In this document: positions 9,290-18,106 of the stretch, piece after piece
Layout: each line of letters starts with the position of its first letter
Position numbering within the stretch: position 1 is the first letter of the stretch
From: Massilia aurea
Lineage (GTDB): Bacteria > Pseudomonadota > Gammaproteobacteria > Burkholderiales > Burkholderiaceae_D
Assembly: GCF_024753205.1 (NCBI RefSeq)
Contig: NZ_JANUGZ010000001.1
Coordinates: forward strand, 868,001-932,000
Direction: 5' to 3'
Length of the DNA: 64,000 nt
Notes under the pieces: model-generated
Told to the model about the DNA's origin: nothing
The model's database searches: none
The model's input: only the letters and a program-made list of their open reading frames with translations
Made by a program: the position numbers and the translations under genes

Positions 9290-10432
9290 ATGGCACGCAT
9301 CGAATGGGTCGAGGACGGCGTCGAACGCTCGGCCGTCTGGCGCTCGGAGAGCGGCTGGCCCGCGCCAAAGAAGGTCGTGCTGGCCGACGACACGATGAGC
9401 GCTGACGCCGCGTACCGGCTCGCGCTGGACGGCACGGCGCTGCTGTGGCGCGGCGACTTCCAGAACGCCCGCCAGCTGGTGCAGGCGCTCGCGCGCCGGA
9501 TCGACCACAAAGGCGAGCGCCCACGCCGCGCCAAGGCTGGCAAGGCGGCCCCGACGCCACTCGAAGCATTCCACCGCCATCGCCTGTCCCAGTTGCAGCG
9601 CGCCCGCACGCTGGCGATGCTCGTGCTGCCGTTCGAGGCCGATCACAGCATCCCCCTGCGCCGCGCGCCCGATGCGCAACAGGCCTGCCTGGAAGCCTAC
9701 GGCCCGGTCGACGCGCCGTATGTCGCCTCGTTGCGCGAGCTGCTGGGCGTGATCGGCGCCCACGAGTGGCGCAGCAAGGGCGTCATGATTCCGGCGCTGA
9801 ACGACCGCATCCACCCGTGGTACGGCGTGTTTTCGCCCGTGCGCGGCGAATACGTCGAGCTGGTCGCGCAGGCGCCGCTGCCTGCCGGTGCACAGCGCGC
9901 GTTCGACATCGGCGCCGGCACCGGCGTGCTGTCGGCCGTGCTGGCGCGGCGCGGCCTAGCCGTGCTGGCCACCGAGGTCGATCCGCGGGCGCTGGGCTGC
10001 GCGCGAGAAAACATCGCGCGCCTGGGCCTGAGCGCACAAGTCGAGATCGCGCAGACCGACCTGTTCCCGGAAGGCCGCGCGCCGCTGGTGGTCTGCAATC
10101 CACCGTGGCTGCCGGGCAAACCGAGTTCGGCGATCGAGTATGCGATCTACGATCCGGACAGCCGCATGCTGCGCGCGTTCCTGGCGGGCCTCGGTGCCCA
10201 TCTGGAGGCCGGTGGCGAAGGCTGGCTGATCATGTCGGACTTTGCCGAACACCTGGGCCTGCGCAGCCGCGATCAGTTGCTGGCATGGATTGCGGCGGGC
10301 GGCCTGGAAGTCATCGAGCGCCACGACACGCGGCCCGTACACCCGCGCGCGACCGATGCCGACGATCCGCTGCACGCGGCGCGCTCGCAGGAAGTCACGT
10401 CGCTGTGGCGCCTGCGCAGCAGCGCCATTTGA
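9290..10432 (+). CDS. Class I SAM-dependent methyltransferase (NPPW type)
   Basis: This is a 380-residue protein. The SAM-binding motif I is FDIGAGTGVLSAVLARRG near residue 205, with the acidic end of strand 2 at TEVDP. The catalytic motif is VVCNPPWLPG. NPPY/NPPW motifs are typical of enzymes that methylate amino nitrogen of bases or glutamine, such as the RsmC/RlmG and PrmC groups, so the substrate is probably rRNA, DNA or a protein glutamine; I cannot choose. The N-terminal 190 residues carry no motif I know. MARIEW at 9290 was chosen over an upstream in-frame ATG because AGGGA lies about 8 bases before it. Confidence 0.75.
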   Translation: MARIEWVEDGVERSAVWRSESGWPAPKKVVLADDTMSADAAYRLALDGTALLWRGDFQNARQLVQALARRIDHKGERPRRAKAGKAAPTPLEAFHRHRLSQLQRARTLAMLVLPFEADHSIPLRRAPDAQQACLEAYGPVDAPYVASLRELLGVIGAHEWRSKGVMIPALNDRIHPWYGVFSPVRGEYVELVAQAPLPAGAQRAFDIGAGTGVLSAVLARRGLAVLATEVDPRALGCARENIARLGLSAQVEIAQTDLFPEGRAPLVVCNPPWLPGKPSSAIEYAIYDPDSRMLRAFLAGLGAHLEAGGEGWLIMSDFAEHLGLRSRDQLLAWIAAGGLEVIERHDTRPVHPRATDADDPLHAARSQEVTSLWRLRSSAI

Positions 10433-10460
10433 GGGATTTACTCCCTCTGCACGTCGCGCA

Positions 10461-10489
10461 TTGCATATTGCTGCGCAGCGCGCTATAAT
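10461..10489 (+). promoter_or_regulatory. Strong sigma-70 promoter of initiator tRNA
   Basis: TTGCAT (10461-10466), a 17-base spacer and a perfect TATAAT (10484-10489). The tRNA begins only five bases further on, and those bases are GC-rich (TGCGC), as in stringently controlled stable-RNA promoters. Confidence 0.8.
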
Positions 10490-10494
10490 TGCGC

Positions 10495-10571
10495 TGCGGG
10501 GTGGAGCAGTCTGGCAGCTCGTCGGGCTCATAACCCGAAGGTCACAGGTTCAAATCCTGTCCCCGCAACCA
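10495..10571 (+). tRNA. Initiator tRNA-fMet (CAT)
   Basis: This is a 77-base tRNA with encoded CCA. The anticodon stem has three consecutive G:C pairs (TCGGG/CCCGA) around loop CTCATAA, and the D arm reads GGAGCAG; both are hallmarks of bacterial initiator tRNA. The acceptor stem is GCGGGG/CCCCGC at positions 2-7 and 66-71. Position 1 is T and position 72 is A, so a U-A pair is possible where most bacteria have a C-A mismatch. The T arm ACAGG-TTCAAAT-CCTGT is normal. Confidence 0.96.
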
Positions 10572-10580
10572 ATTCAATAC

Positions 10581-10615
10581 AAAAGCCCGACTCACAGAGC
10601 CGGGCTTTTGTTTTC
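10581..10615 (+). terminator. Rho-independent terminator after tRNA-fMet
   Basis: AAAAGCCCG and CGGGCTTTT form a stem around an 11-base loop, followed by GTTTTC. It lies 10 bases after the tRNA 3-prime end. Confidence 0.85.
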
Positions 10616-10627
10616 TATGGCAACAAA

Positions 10628-10882
10628 ATGCAACCTCGAAGGCAGAGGATGAGAGACAAGAAAGACCACGCAACGTTCGACCTGCCTGGTTTCGAGCCGG
10701 CAGCGCCGCTCGATACGGTCACCGAACCCAAACGCACCGGCCCTCGTCCCCGCCGCAGCTCGCTCAAGCAAGAACAACTCTGCCTGATCGACGAAACCGA
10801 CAACTCCGGCCTGCCTGTCTGGCGCCGCGACGACAAGCTCGACCTGACCGGCCTGCCGGTCTGGGCGCCCGATCCCCAATAG
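10628..10882 (+). CDS. Small conserved hypothetical protein with GLPVW repeat
   Basis: This is an 84-residue (or 77-residue) basic protein. The motif GLPVW occurs twice in the last 25 residues, separated by RRDDKLDLT. The first half is rich in Pro, Arg and Lys and probably disordered. There are two possible starts: ATG 10628 (MQPRRQ) and ATG 10649 (MRDKKDH), the latter directly abutting AGAGG, which is too close to be an ideal ribosome-binding site. It precedes dbpA by 27 bases in the same direction, so the two may be cotranscribed. I recall similar short proteins in Burkholderiales but no function. Confidence 0.6.
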   Translation: MQPRRQRMRDKKDHATFDLPGFEPAAPLDTVTEPKRTGPRPRRSSLKQEQLCLIDETDNSGLPVWRRDDKLDLTGLPVWAPDPQ

Positions 10883-10909
10883 CGTCGGCCCTGCCGGCTG
10901 GAGGCTTCC

Positions 10910-12319
10910 ATGCAATCCGATTCGTTTACTTCGCTGGCCCTCACGCCGCAATTTCTCGCCAACCTGACCACCCTCGGTTACGACCACATGACGCAGGTGC
11001 AGGCGGAAACGCTGCCGTCCGTCCTGGCTGGCAGCGACCTGATCGCCCAGGCCAAGACCGGCAGCGGCAAGACCGCCGCATTTGGCATCGGCATCCTGCA
11101 CAAGCTCAATCCGGCCTGGTTCGCCATTCAGGGCCTGGTGCTGTGCCCGACGCGCGAACTGGCCGACCAGGTCGCCGGTGAACTGCGCCGGCTGGCGCGC
11201 GGCGTGGGCAATGTCAAGATCCTGACGCTGACCGGTGGCGTGTCGATGCGCCCGCAAATCGCGTCGCTCGAGCACGGCGCGCACATCGTCGTCGGCACGC
11301 CGGGCCGCATTCGCGACCACCTGGGCCGCGCGACGCTCGACCTGGCCAACGTGCAGACGCTGGTGCTGGACGAAGCCGACCGCATGACCGACATGGGCTT
11401 CTACGACGAGATCGCGGGCATCGTGTCGGCCACGCCGAAACATCGCCAGACGCTGCTGTTCTCGGCCACCTACCCGGACGATATCCGCTTTGCCACGCAA
11501 GGCTTCCTGCGCGATCCACTGGAAGTGAAGGTCGAGGGCAAGCACAGCTTCGAGCAGATCGACCAGCGTTTTTATGAGATCGGCTTCGAAGGCCGCGAAG
11601 ATGCGGTCGGGCGCCTGCTGCGGCATCACCGTCCGGTGTCGGCGCTGGCCTTCTGCAATACCAAGGCGCGCTGCCGCGAACTGGCCGATGCCCTGCAGGC
11701 GCAAGGCTTTTCGGCGCGCGCGCTGTACGGCGAACTGGAACAGAGCGAGCGCGATGAAATCCTGGTGCTGTTTGCGAACCGCAGCTGCTCAGTACTGGTG
11801 GCCACTGACGTCGCCGCGCGCGGTCTGGATATCGCCGACCTGGACACCGTGATCAACGTGGACGTGTCGAAAGACCCCGAAGTCCATGTGCACCGCATTG
11901 GCCGCACCGGCCGTGCCGGCGGCAGCGGCATGGCGCACACCCTGTGCGCGCCGAACGAAAAGAAATGGGTTGGCCTGATCGAGCAGTACCAGGACCAGCC
12001 GGCCGTCTGGGAAAGCCTGGCTGCGCTCGGTGACGACGCAGAACCGGCCGCGCCAGCGCCGATGGTCACGCTGGTGATTGCCGGCGGCAAGAAGGCCAAG
12101 CTGCGTCCGGGCGACCTGCTGGGCGCATTGACCGGCGACGCCGGCCTGACGAAAGACCAGGTTGGCAAGATCAATATCGGCGAATTCAACAGCTACGTCG
12201 CGCTCGAGCGCAGCGTGGCGCAGGCCGCCGTCAAGCGCCTGGGCGAAGGCGATGCGCCGGGACCGGGCTTTGGCGTCATCAAGGGCCGCTGGTTCAAGAT
12301 GCGTTTTCTCGACGCCTGA
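10910..12319 (+). CDS. dbpA: ATP-dependent RNA helicase DbpA
   Basis: DbpA is a DEAD-box helicase activated by hairpin 92 of 23S rRNA and acts in late 50S ribosome assembly. The 469-residue product has the Q motif near 30, Walker A AKTGSGKT ending at T55, PTRELA, TPGRI, the DEAD box VLDEADRM, SAT, and the C-lobe motifs VATDVAARGLD and HRIGRTGRAG. After residue about 385 comes the specific DbpA RNA-binding domain, which contains KLRPGDLLGAL, GKINI and the C-terminal GRWFKMRFL. That domain separates it from RhlE/SrmB. The start follows GGAGG about 6 bases away. Confidence 0.95.
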   Translation: MQSDSFTSLALTPQFLANLTTLGYDHMTQVQAETLPSVLAGSDLIAQAKTGSGKTAAFGIGILHKLNPAWFAIQGLVLCPTRELADQVAGELRRLARGVGNVKILTLTGGVSMRPQIASLEHGAHIVVGTPGRIRDHLGRATLDLANVQTLVLDEADRMTDMGFYDEIAGIVSATPKHRQTLLFSATYPDDIRFATQGFLRDPLEVKVEGKHSFEQIDQRFYEIGFEGREDAVGRLLRHHRPVSALAFCNTKARCRELADALQAQGFSARALYGELEQSERDEILVLFANRSCSVLVATDVAARGLDIADLDTVINVDVSKDPEVHVHRIGRTGRAGGSGMAHTLCAPNEKKWVGLIEQYQDQPAVWESLAALGDDAEPAAPAPMVTLVIAGGKKAKLRPGDLLGALTGDAGLTKDQVGKINIGEFNSYVALERSVAQAAVKRLGEGDAPGPGFGVIKGRWFKMRFLDA

Positions 12320-12345
12320 ACGGTTGCGCGGCAGCGCATTTGCCA

Positions 12346-12375
12346 CCCCATCTTCCGCGCACGCTTAAGATGGGG
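12346..12375 (+). terminator. Hairpin after dbpA
   Basis: CCCCATCTT and AAGATGGGG pair across a 12-base loop, 27 bases after the dbpA stop. There is no T tract, so this is at best an imperfect intrinsic terminator. Confidence 0.4.
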
Positions 12376-12459
12376 GTACCGTCTTCCTCACAAATCTGGC
12401 ATTATTTGCAATAAATAAACATTCGTTCGGCCCGCGCAAGCGGCGACCGGCAAGATGCC

Positions 12460-13755
12460 ATGAACCCCAGCACGCCCCCGCAGCAACTCGACGGCCGCAC
12501 GGTCCGCGAGATCGTCGAGTACAACCACGAGATGGTCAGCGAGCCATGGTGCCGCCGCATCATCCGCCAAGTACTGCAATCGCTCGAAGTCCAGTACGGC
12601 ATGAACGTGCCACACCGCCGCATCACGCCCGACAGCCTGCACATCCTTGAGGCCGGCGACCCGATGCTGGTGCCGGGTTACAGCGAGTTGCCCGACACCG
12701 CCGTGCCGGCCGACTACGAAGCGCGTGACCTGTACGACCTGGCCGCCGTGATGCATTACGCGATTTCGCAGGAACTGGCGCCGGTCGCGCAACTGCGCAC
12801 GCTGGGCCTGACTGAATACAGCGAGGGTTTCCTCGCGGCGCTCGACCGCTGCCTGTCACCCGATCCGGCCGTGCGGCCACAAACCATCGAGCAGATGCGC
12901 GGCCTGCTGGGCATTGCCGTGATTGCGCCGAAGCCTGCCATGTCGCTGCCGCCGATCGACGACGAGCCCGTGACGCCGGTCATGCCGCTGCCAACGCCAG
13001 CGCCTGCACCGACGCCAGCCCCGACGCCAGCACCGCCGCTGAAGCCAGAACCTGTCCGCGCGCCTGAACCGGTGGCGGCGCCAAAGCCAGCACCGGCAGC
13101 GCCACCCCCTACCCCCGCCCCCGGTCCGCTGCCGATGCGCGCCGCCGCCAATGCATCGACGCCGATGGCGCCCGCCCCAACGCCGGTCGCTGCCCGGCGC
13201 ACCAGGACACGCTGGCCGCTGATCATCGGCGCCATCATCCTGATCCTGGCCGCGCTGGCAGCCTTGTTCGCACTGATGCCCCAGGCCGACCTGAGTGCCA
13301 TGAAAGACAGGTCCGCGCTGCCGGCAACGCCCGGGGCAGCTGCTCCGGCAGCTGCCCCGGCGCCGCTGGTCACGCTCGCCGAAGAACCGGCGCAACCCGA
13401 CGCGCCGGTCATCGACGAGACCGAACCGCGCGCAGCCACGACCACCCCGCCGCCGGCCAAACCGGACGTCGCCGTGCCACCTACCGCAGTGCGCCTGGCG
13501 CCACAAGGCACGCCGCCCGAAGCGGCCATCGCCGGCACCACCTATAAATTGTTGATCCAGCCGTGGGGGACGATCGTCGTCGATGGCGTCGAGCGCGGCG
13601 CGACGCCTCCGCTCAAGCACATCACGCTGCCGCCGGGCGAGCACACGATCCGCATCGTCAATCCGGGCTTTCCCGAGCATACCGTGACCGTACAATCGGT
13701 CGAGGGCCAGAACGGCACCATCGAACTTGATTTCACCGAGGAGAAAACGCCTTGA
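12460..13755 (+). CDS. Kinase-C-lobe (pseudokinase-like) membrane protein with PEGA domain
   Basis: This is a 431-residue protein in four parts. Residues 15-150 resemble only the C-lobe of Ser/Thr kinases: an alpha-E-like helix, PHRRITPDSLHIL in the place of HRDlKPeNiLl, a YEARDLYDLAAVMHYAI helix and a cLSPDPAVRP motif. The N-lobe with the glycine loop and lysine is absent, and the catalytic Asp of HRD is Arg54, so activity is unlikely. A Pro/Ala linker spans 158-245, a transmembrane helix 252-272, a second linker follows, and a PEGA-type beta domain occupies 362-427 (VDGVERGATPPLKHITLPPG). PEGA domains usually bind surface layers or envelope partners. Its stop overlaps the TssQ-like gene, so they act together. 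Confidence 0.65.
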   Translation: MNPSTPPQQLDGRTVREIVEYNHEMVSEPWCRRIIRQVLQSLEVQYGMNVPHRRITPDSLHILEAGDPMLVPGYSELPDTAVPADYEARDLYDLAAVMHYAISQELAPVAQLRTLGLTEYSEGFLAALDRCLSPDPAVRPQTIEQMRGLLGIAVIAPKPAMSLPPIDDEPVTPVMPLPTPAPAPTPAPTPAPPLKPEPVRAPEPVAAPKPAPAAPPPTPAPGPLPMRAAANASTPMAPAPTPVAARRTRTRWPLIIGAIILILAALAALFALMPQADLSAMKDRSALPATPGAAAPAAAPAPLVTLAEEPAQPDAPVIDETEPRAATTTPPPAKPDVAVPPTAVRLAPQGTPPEAAIAGTTYKLLIQPWGTIVVDGVERGATPPLKHITLPPGEHTIRIVNPGFPEHTVTVQSVEGQNGTIELDFTEEKTP

Positions 13756-14243
13756 GTACCCCTTTCATGAAACACCTGCCGGCCGCGGCGCTGATCGCCG
13801 TGATGGCGACAGGCTGCGCCGAATTCGGCCCGGCACTGGGCGGCAAGGAAGCCGCACGCGCCCACCCGCGTGCCGACGATGCGCGCCCGCGCGCCGAACG
13901 CGCCCAGCGCGCGGACCGCACGAACCGCCCCGCTGCCGGCACGGTCGACCGCAGCGATGTCGCGCTGCGCGAAGGCATCGCGCTCTACAACGACGGCGAC
14001 TACAACGGCGCGATCCGGCGCTTGAGCAGCGCCGACATGAAAAGCGGCAACCCACGCGAACGCCTGTCGGCCGCCAAGTACACGGCGTTCAGCTATTGCG
14101 TGAGCGGGCGCCAGGCGCTGTGCCGCGAGACGTTCGACGCCGCTTTTCGCCTCGATCCGGCGTTCGATCTGAGCCCCGGCGAACACGGCCACCCGCTGTG
14201 GGGGCCGGTGTTCAGCCAGGCCAAGGCGGCGGCGCGCCGTTGA
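13752..14243 (+). CDS. TssQ-family T6SS-associated lipoprotein (probable)
   Basis: This is a 163-residue lipoprotein. The N-terminus has a short basic n-region, a hydrophobic stretch LPAAALIAVM and lipobox ATG-C at C22. A charged Ala/Arg/Asp linker follows. Residues 70-155 form a TPR-like helical repeat domain (GIALYNDGDYNGAIRRLSSA, then a segment with two cysteines that may pair). The pattern matches what I recall as TssQ-family type VI secretion accessory lipoproteins. The start is TTG 13752, overlapping the upstream TGA, because GAGGAG lies 8 bases before it; ATG 13767 has no site. No T6SS core gene is in view. Confidence 0.6.
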   Translation: MSTPFMKHLPAAALIAVMATGCAEFGPALGGKEAARAHPRADDARPRAERAQRADRTNRPAAGTVDRSDVALREGIALYNDGDYNGAIRRLSSADMKSGNPRERLSAAKYTAFSYCVSGRQALCRETFDAAFRLDPAFDLSPGEHGHPLWGPVFSQAKAAARR

Positions 14244-14247
14244 CCGT

Positions 14248-15840
14248 TCAGACGCTGACGCGCGCCCGGTAAGTCGGCGCGCGGCGGCGCCGGCTGGCCT
14301 GCTCGTAGGCGTACGCCATCCCGATCAGCGCCGGCTCGCTCCACGCCGTGCCAACGAACGACAGCCCGACCGGCAAGCCGTGGATAAAGCCCGCTGGCAC
14401 CGTGATGTGGGGATAGCCGGCCACCGCTGCCGGTGACGAAAAACTCGCGCCGTAATGGTCGCCGTTGACGGTGTCGGTCAGCCAGGCCGGCCCGCCGGTC
14501 GGCGCCACCAGCGCGTCGAGCTTGTACGCGCGCAGCACCTGGTCGATCCCCTTGTCGCGCGAATAGCGCTGGTTGTTGGCCAGCGCTTTCACGTAGTCGC
14601 GCGCCTGCAGGCCGCCGGCTGCCTGCGCCGCGATCAGGTGTTCCTGGCCGAAGAACGGCATCTCCCGCGCCGCGTTGCGCTGGTTGAACGCGATGATGTC
14701 GGCCATGGTCTTGACCGGCGCATGCGGCGCGTACGCCTCCAGCCACGCTTCGAGGTCGGGCCGGAATTCGTGCAGCAGCACGGTCAGTTCGGACGCGCCG
14801 TATTTGTCGGTATTGGGCACCGTCACATCGACCAGCACCGCGCCCTGTGCCCTGAGTACACCCAGCTCCTTCTCGATCAGCGCATTCACACCATCGTGCC
14901 CGCCAAAAAAGTCGCGCGCCACGCCGATGCGTTTGCCGCGCAAGCCATCCTTGTTGAGCGCGTTCGCATAATTGATGACGGGCGCGCGCGACGTGGCGCC
15001 ATCCTGCGGATCCGCGCCGGCCAGCGCCGCCAGCAGCAGTGCGGCATCGGCCACGCTGCGCGTCATCGGCCCGGCCGTGTCCTGCGAATGCGCGATGGGA
15101 ATGATGCCGCTGCGGCTGACCAGACCCAGCGTCGGCTTGATGCCGACGATGCCGCAGGTTGACGCGGGCGAGACGATGGAGCCATCGGTTTCGGTGCCGA
15201 CGGCCAGCGTGGCCAGGCTGGCGGCCATTGCCGAGGCCGAGCCGGAACTCGAGCCGCTCGTGTTGCGGTCGAGCGCATACGGATTGCGCGTCAGGCCGCC
15301 GCGCCCGCTCCAGCCGCTGGTCGAGCGGGTCGAGCGCATGTTCGCCCATTCCGACAGATTGGTCTTGCCGAGGATGACCGCCCCGGCATTGCGCAGGCGG
15401 GCCACGATGTGAGCATCGCGCCGGGCCTTGACGCCATCCAGTGCCAGCGAGCCGGCCGTCGTGCTCATCTTGTCGGCGGTGGCGATATTGTCTTTCAGCA
15501 GGACCGGAATGCCATGCAGCGGGCCGCGCAGCTTGCCGGCCTTGCGTTCGCGGTCACGCTCGCGGGCGATCTCGAGCGCATCGGGATTGATTTCGATGAC
15601 CGAGCGCAGGCGCGGGCCGGCGCGGTCGACGGCCGCGATGCGGGCCAGGTAACGCGAGGCCAGCTCGTGCGCCGTCAACTTGCCGGCGCGCATGGCCTGC
15701 GCCTGTGCGTGGACGCCGGCCTCGAGGATGGCGGCCGGCGCCGTTTTCGATGGCGCGGCATGTGCCAGCATGCTCGTGCCGGCAACGGTACCGGATACTG
15801 TCCCGGCCACCCCCATTCGTACAAAATCCCTGCGCTCCAT
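14248..15840 (-). CDS. Amidase-signature enzyme with Tat signal
   Basis: This is a 530-residue enzyme of the amidase signature family, which hydrolyses C-N bonds using a Ser-cisSer-Lys triad. Visible elements: LLKDNIATADKM (catalytic Lys), GSSSGSASAM (cis-Ser loop), DGSIVSPASTCGIVGIKPT (nucleophile Ser) and a later EFRPDLEAWL region. The N-terminus RRDFVRMGVAG followed by a hydrophobic stretch ending AHAA is a twin-arginine export signal, so it probably acts in the periplasm. The start at ATG 15840 puts the RR motif at residues 3-4 and has GGAG 9 bases upstream; a longer frame has no better site. The substrate cannot be told. Convergent with the TssQ-like gene. Confidence 0.85.
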   Translation of the reverse strand: MERRDFVRMGVAGTVSGTVAGTSMLAHAAPSKTAPAAILEAGVHAQAQAMRAGKLTAHELASRYLARIAAVDRAGPRLRSVIEINPDALEIARERDRERKAGKLRGPLHGIPVLLKDNIATADKMSTTAGSLALDGVKARRDAHIVARLRNAGAVILGKTNLSEWANMRSTRSTSGWSGRGGLTRNPYALDRNTSGSSSGSASAMAASLATLAVGTETDGSIVSPASTCGIVGIKPTLGLVSRSGIIPIAHSQDTAGPMTRSVADAALLLAALAGADPQDGATSRAPVINYANALNKDGLRGKRIGVARDFFGGHDGVNALIEKELGVLRAQGAVLVDVTVPNTDKYGASELTVLLHEFRPDLEAWLEAYAPHAPVKTMADIIAFNQRNAAREMPFFGQEHLIAAQAAGGLQARDYVKALANNQRYSRDKGIDQVLRAYKLDALVAPTGGPAWLTDTVNGDHYGASFSSPAAVAGYPHITVPAGFIHGLPVGLSFVGTAWSEPALIGMAYAYEQASRRRRAPTYRARVSV

Positions 15841-16015
15841 GCCTGTGTGCTCCGTCAAATGGCCAAGCAATAGCATAGCAGCAACGTGACAGGCGGACTG
15901 CCCGGCTGTGATAGGCGAAACGACTCACAGACGAGTCGATCATATATTGGACAAATCCAGCGCCAGCCGTCACCCTGATCCAATCATTGTTTTTGCATTA
16001 TTCTGGGAGATTGCC

Positions 16016-17881
16016 ATGCCGACTTACCGTTCACACACCACGACCCAGGGTCGCAATATGGCAGGCGCCCGTGCCCTGTGGCGCGCCACCGGCATGAAAG
16101 ACGGCGACTTCGACAAGCCGATCATTGCCGTGGTCAATTCGTTCACCCAGTTCGTACCGGGCCACGTCCACCTGAAAGACCTGGGCCAGCTGGTCGCACG
16201 CGAGATTGAAGCGGCCGGCGGCGTGGCCAAGGAATTCAACACCATCGCGGTCGACGATGGCATCGCGATGGGCCACGGCGGCATGCTGTACTCGCTGCCC
16301 TCGCGCGATCTGATCGCCGACTCGGTCGAGTACATGGTCAACGCGCACTGCGCCGACGCAATGGTCTGCATCTCGAACTGCGACAAGATCACGCCCGGCA
16401 TGCTGATGGCCGCAATGCGCCTGAATATTCCTACCGTGTTCGTCTCGGGCGGCCCGATGGAAGCCGGCAAGGTCATCAAGGTCGTGAACAACGAACGCAA
16501 GGTCATCAAGCTCGACCTGATCGATGCGATGATCAAGGCCGGCGACGCGACCGTGTCGGACGCCGACGTGGCCGAGATCGAGCGCTCGGCCTGTCCGACC
16601 TGCGGATCGTGCTCGGGCATGTTCACGGCCAACTCGATGAATTGCCTGACCGAGGCGCTGGGCCTGGCGCTGCCGGGTAATGGCACGATCGTCGCGACCC
16701 ACGCCGACCGCAAGGAACTGTTCCTGCGCGCCGGCCGCCTGATCGTCGAGACCGCCAAGCGCCACTACGAGGAAGACGACTACTCGGTGCTGCCGCGTTC
16801 GATCGCGACCAAGACCGCGTTCGAGAACGCGATGGCGCTCGACGTGTCGATGGGCGGTTCGACCAACACCGTGCTGCACCTGCTGGCCGCCGCGCACGAA
16901 GCCGAAGTCGACTTCACGATGGCCGACATCGACCGCATCTCGCGCCTGGTGCCCTGCCTGTGCAAGGTCGCGCCGATGACCGACAAATACCATATCGAAG
17001 ACGTGCACCGCGCCGGCGGCATCTTCTCGATCCTGGGCGAACTGGCGCGCGCCGGCCTGTTCGACACATCGCTGCCAACGATCCATAGCCCGACGATGGC
17101 GGCAGCCATCGAAAAGTACGATATCGCGGTCAGCACCGACGAGGCCGTGCACCAGTGGTTCCGCGCAGCGCCGGGCGGCGTGCCGACCCAGGTGGCGTTT
17201 TCGCAAGCCGAGCGCTACGAAAAGAACGACCTCGACCGCGCCATGGGCTGCATCCGCGACCGCGAGCACGCGTATTCGAAGGATGGCGGCCTGGCGGTCT
17301 TGTACGGCAATATCGCCGAAAAGGGTTGCATCGTGAAGACGGCCGGCGTGGACGAAAGCATCCTTAAATTCTCGGGCAAGGCGCGCGTGTTCGAGAGCCA
17401 GGATGCAGCGGTCGAAGCGATCCTGGGTGACAACGTGGTGGCCGGCGACGTCGTCATCATTCGCTACGAAGGCCCGAAAGGCGGACCGGGTATGCAGGAG
17501 ATGCTGTACCCGACCTCGTACATCAAATCCAAGGGCCTGGGCAAAGCCTGCGCATTGTTTACCGATGGCCGTTTCTCGGGCGGTTCGTCGGGGCTGGTGA
17601 TCGGGCATGCGTCGCCCGAAGCGGCCGAAGGCGGCGCCATCGGACTGGTGCAGGAAGGCGACATGGTCGACATCGACATCCCCGAGCGCACCATCAACCT
17701 GCGCGTGACGACCGAGGAACTGGCGCACCGCCGCGCGGCGATGGATGCGCTGGGTGCGGATGCCTGGTTGCCGCTGGGGCGCGAGCGTTATGTGTCGCAG
17801 GCGTTGCAAGCGTATGCGGCGCTGACCACGTCGGCCGATCGCGGCGCGGTGCGGGATCTGGCGCAATTGCGCCGCAAGTAG
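16016..17881 (+). CDS. ilvD: Dihydroxy-acid dehydratase IlvD
   Basis: IlvD makes 2-keto acids in valine, leucine and isoleucine synthesis from dihydroxy acids, using an iron-sulfur cluster. The 621-residue product carries the cluster and Mg motifs [12 protein letters not shown] and [11 protein letters not shown], plus [14 protein letters not shown] and the C-terminal [15 protein letters not shown], all diagnostic. Length fits the long (E. coli-type) class. The start MPTYRSHTT follows GGGAGA at 5 bases; the in-frame extension upstream is not conserved in style. It is divergent from the Tat amidase. Confidence 0.96.
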   Translation: MPTYRSHTTTQGRNMAGARALWRATGMKDGDFDKPIIAVVNSFTQFVPGHVHLKDLGQLVAREIEAAGGVAKEFNTIAVDDGIAMGHGGMLYSLPSRDLIADSVEYMVNAHCADAMVCISNCDKITPGMLMAAMRLNIPTVFVSGGPMEAGKVIKVVNNERKVIKLDLIDAMIKAGDATVSDADVAEIERSACPTCGSCSGMFTANSMNCLTEALGLALPGNGTIVATHADRKELFLRAGRLIVETAKRHYEEDDYSVLPRSIATKTAFENAMALDVSMGGSTNTVLHLLAAAHEAEVDFTMADIDRISRLVPCLCKVAPMTDKYHIEDVHRAGGIFSILGELARAGLFDTSLPTIHSPTMAAAIEKYDIAVSTDEAVHQWFRAAPGGVPTQVAFSQAERYEKNDLDRAMGCIRDREHAYSKDGGLAVLYGNIAEKGCIVKTAGVDESILKFSGKARVFESQDAAVEAILGDNVVAGDVVIIRYEGPKGGPGMQEMLYPTSYIKSKGLGKACALFTDGRFSGGSSGLVIGHASPEAAEGGAIGLVQEGDMVDIDIPERTINLRVTTEELAHRRAAMDALGADAWLPLGRERYVSQALQAYAALTTSADRGAVRDLAQLRRK

Positions 17882-17902
17882 GGTTGGTTGGTACAGCTGG
17901 CT

Positions 17903-18014
17903 GTAGGGTGGGCGGCTACGCCGTCCACGCGTTCAAACCAAAACGGCGCTGTGTGAAATCGCGTGGTTCGATGGGCTTGATTGAACGCGTGGACGGCAAA
18001 GCCGTCCACCCTAC
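17903..18014. repeat. Paired REP-like inverted repeat
   Basis: Two 34-base arms, 17903-17936 and 17981-18014, are inverted copies of each other with only minor differences. Each arm also folds on itself (TGGACGGC-AAA-GCCGTCCA in the right arm). The layout resembles a bacterial interspersed mosaic element made of two REP units. It sits between ilvD and the efp terminator and has no coding potential. Confidence 0.7.
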
Positions 18015-18060
18015 GTCACCGCATCATCCGATGTGGTACGAATTGGTTTGCCCCGCCCAT

Positions 18061-18090
18061 AAAAAAACGCTGCCGAGGCAGCGTTTTTTT
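18061..18090 (-). terminator. Bidirectional terminator after efp
   Basis: A perfect 14-base palindrome, AAAAAAACGCTGCC-GA-GGCAGCG plus seven T. It lies 16 bases beyond the efp stop and can also stop rightward transcripts from ilvD. Confidence 0.92.
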
Positions 18091-18106
18091 ATGGAGAAAC
18101 CCGAGC

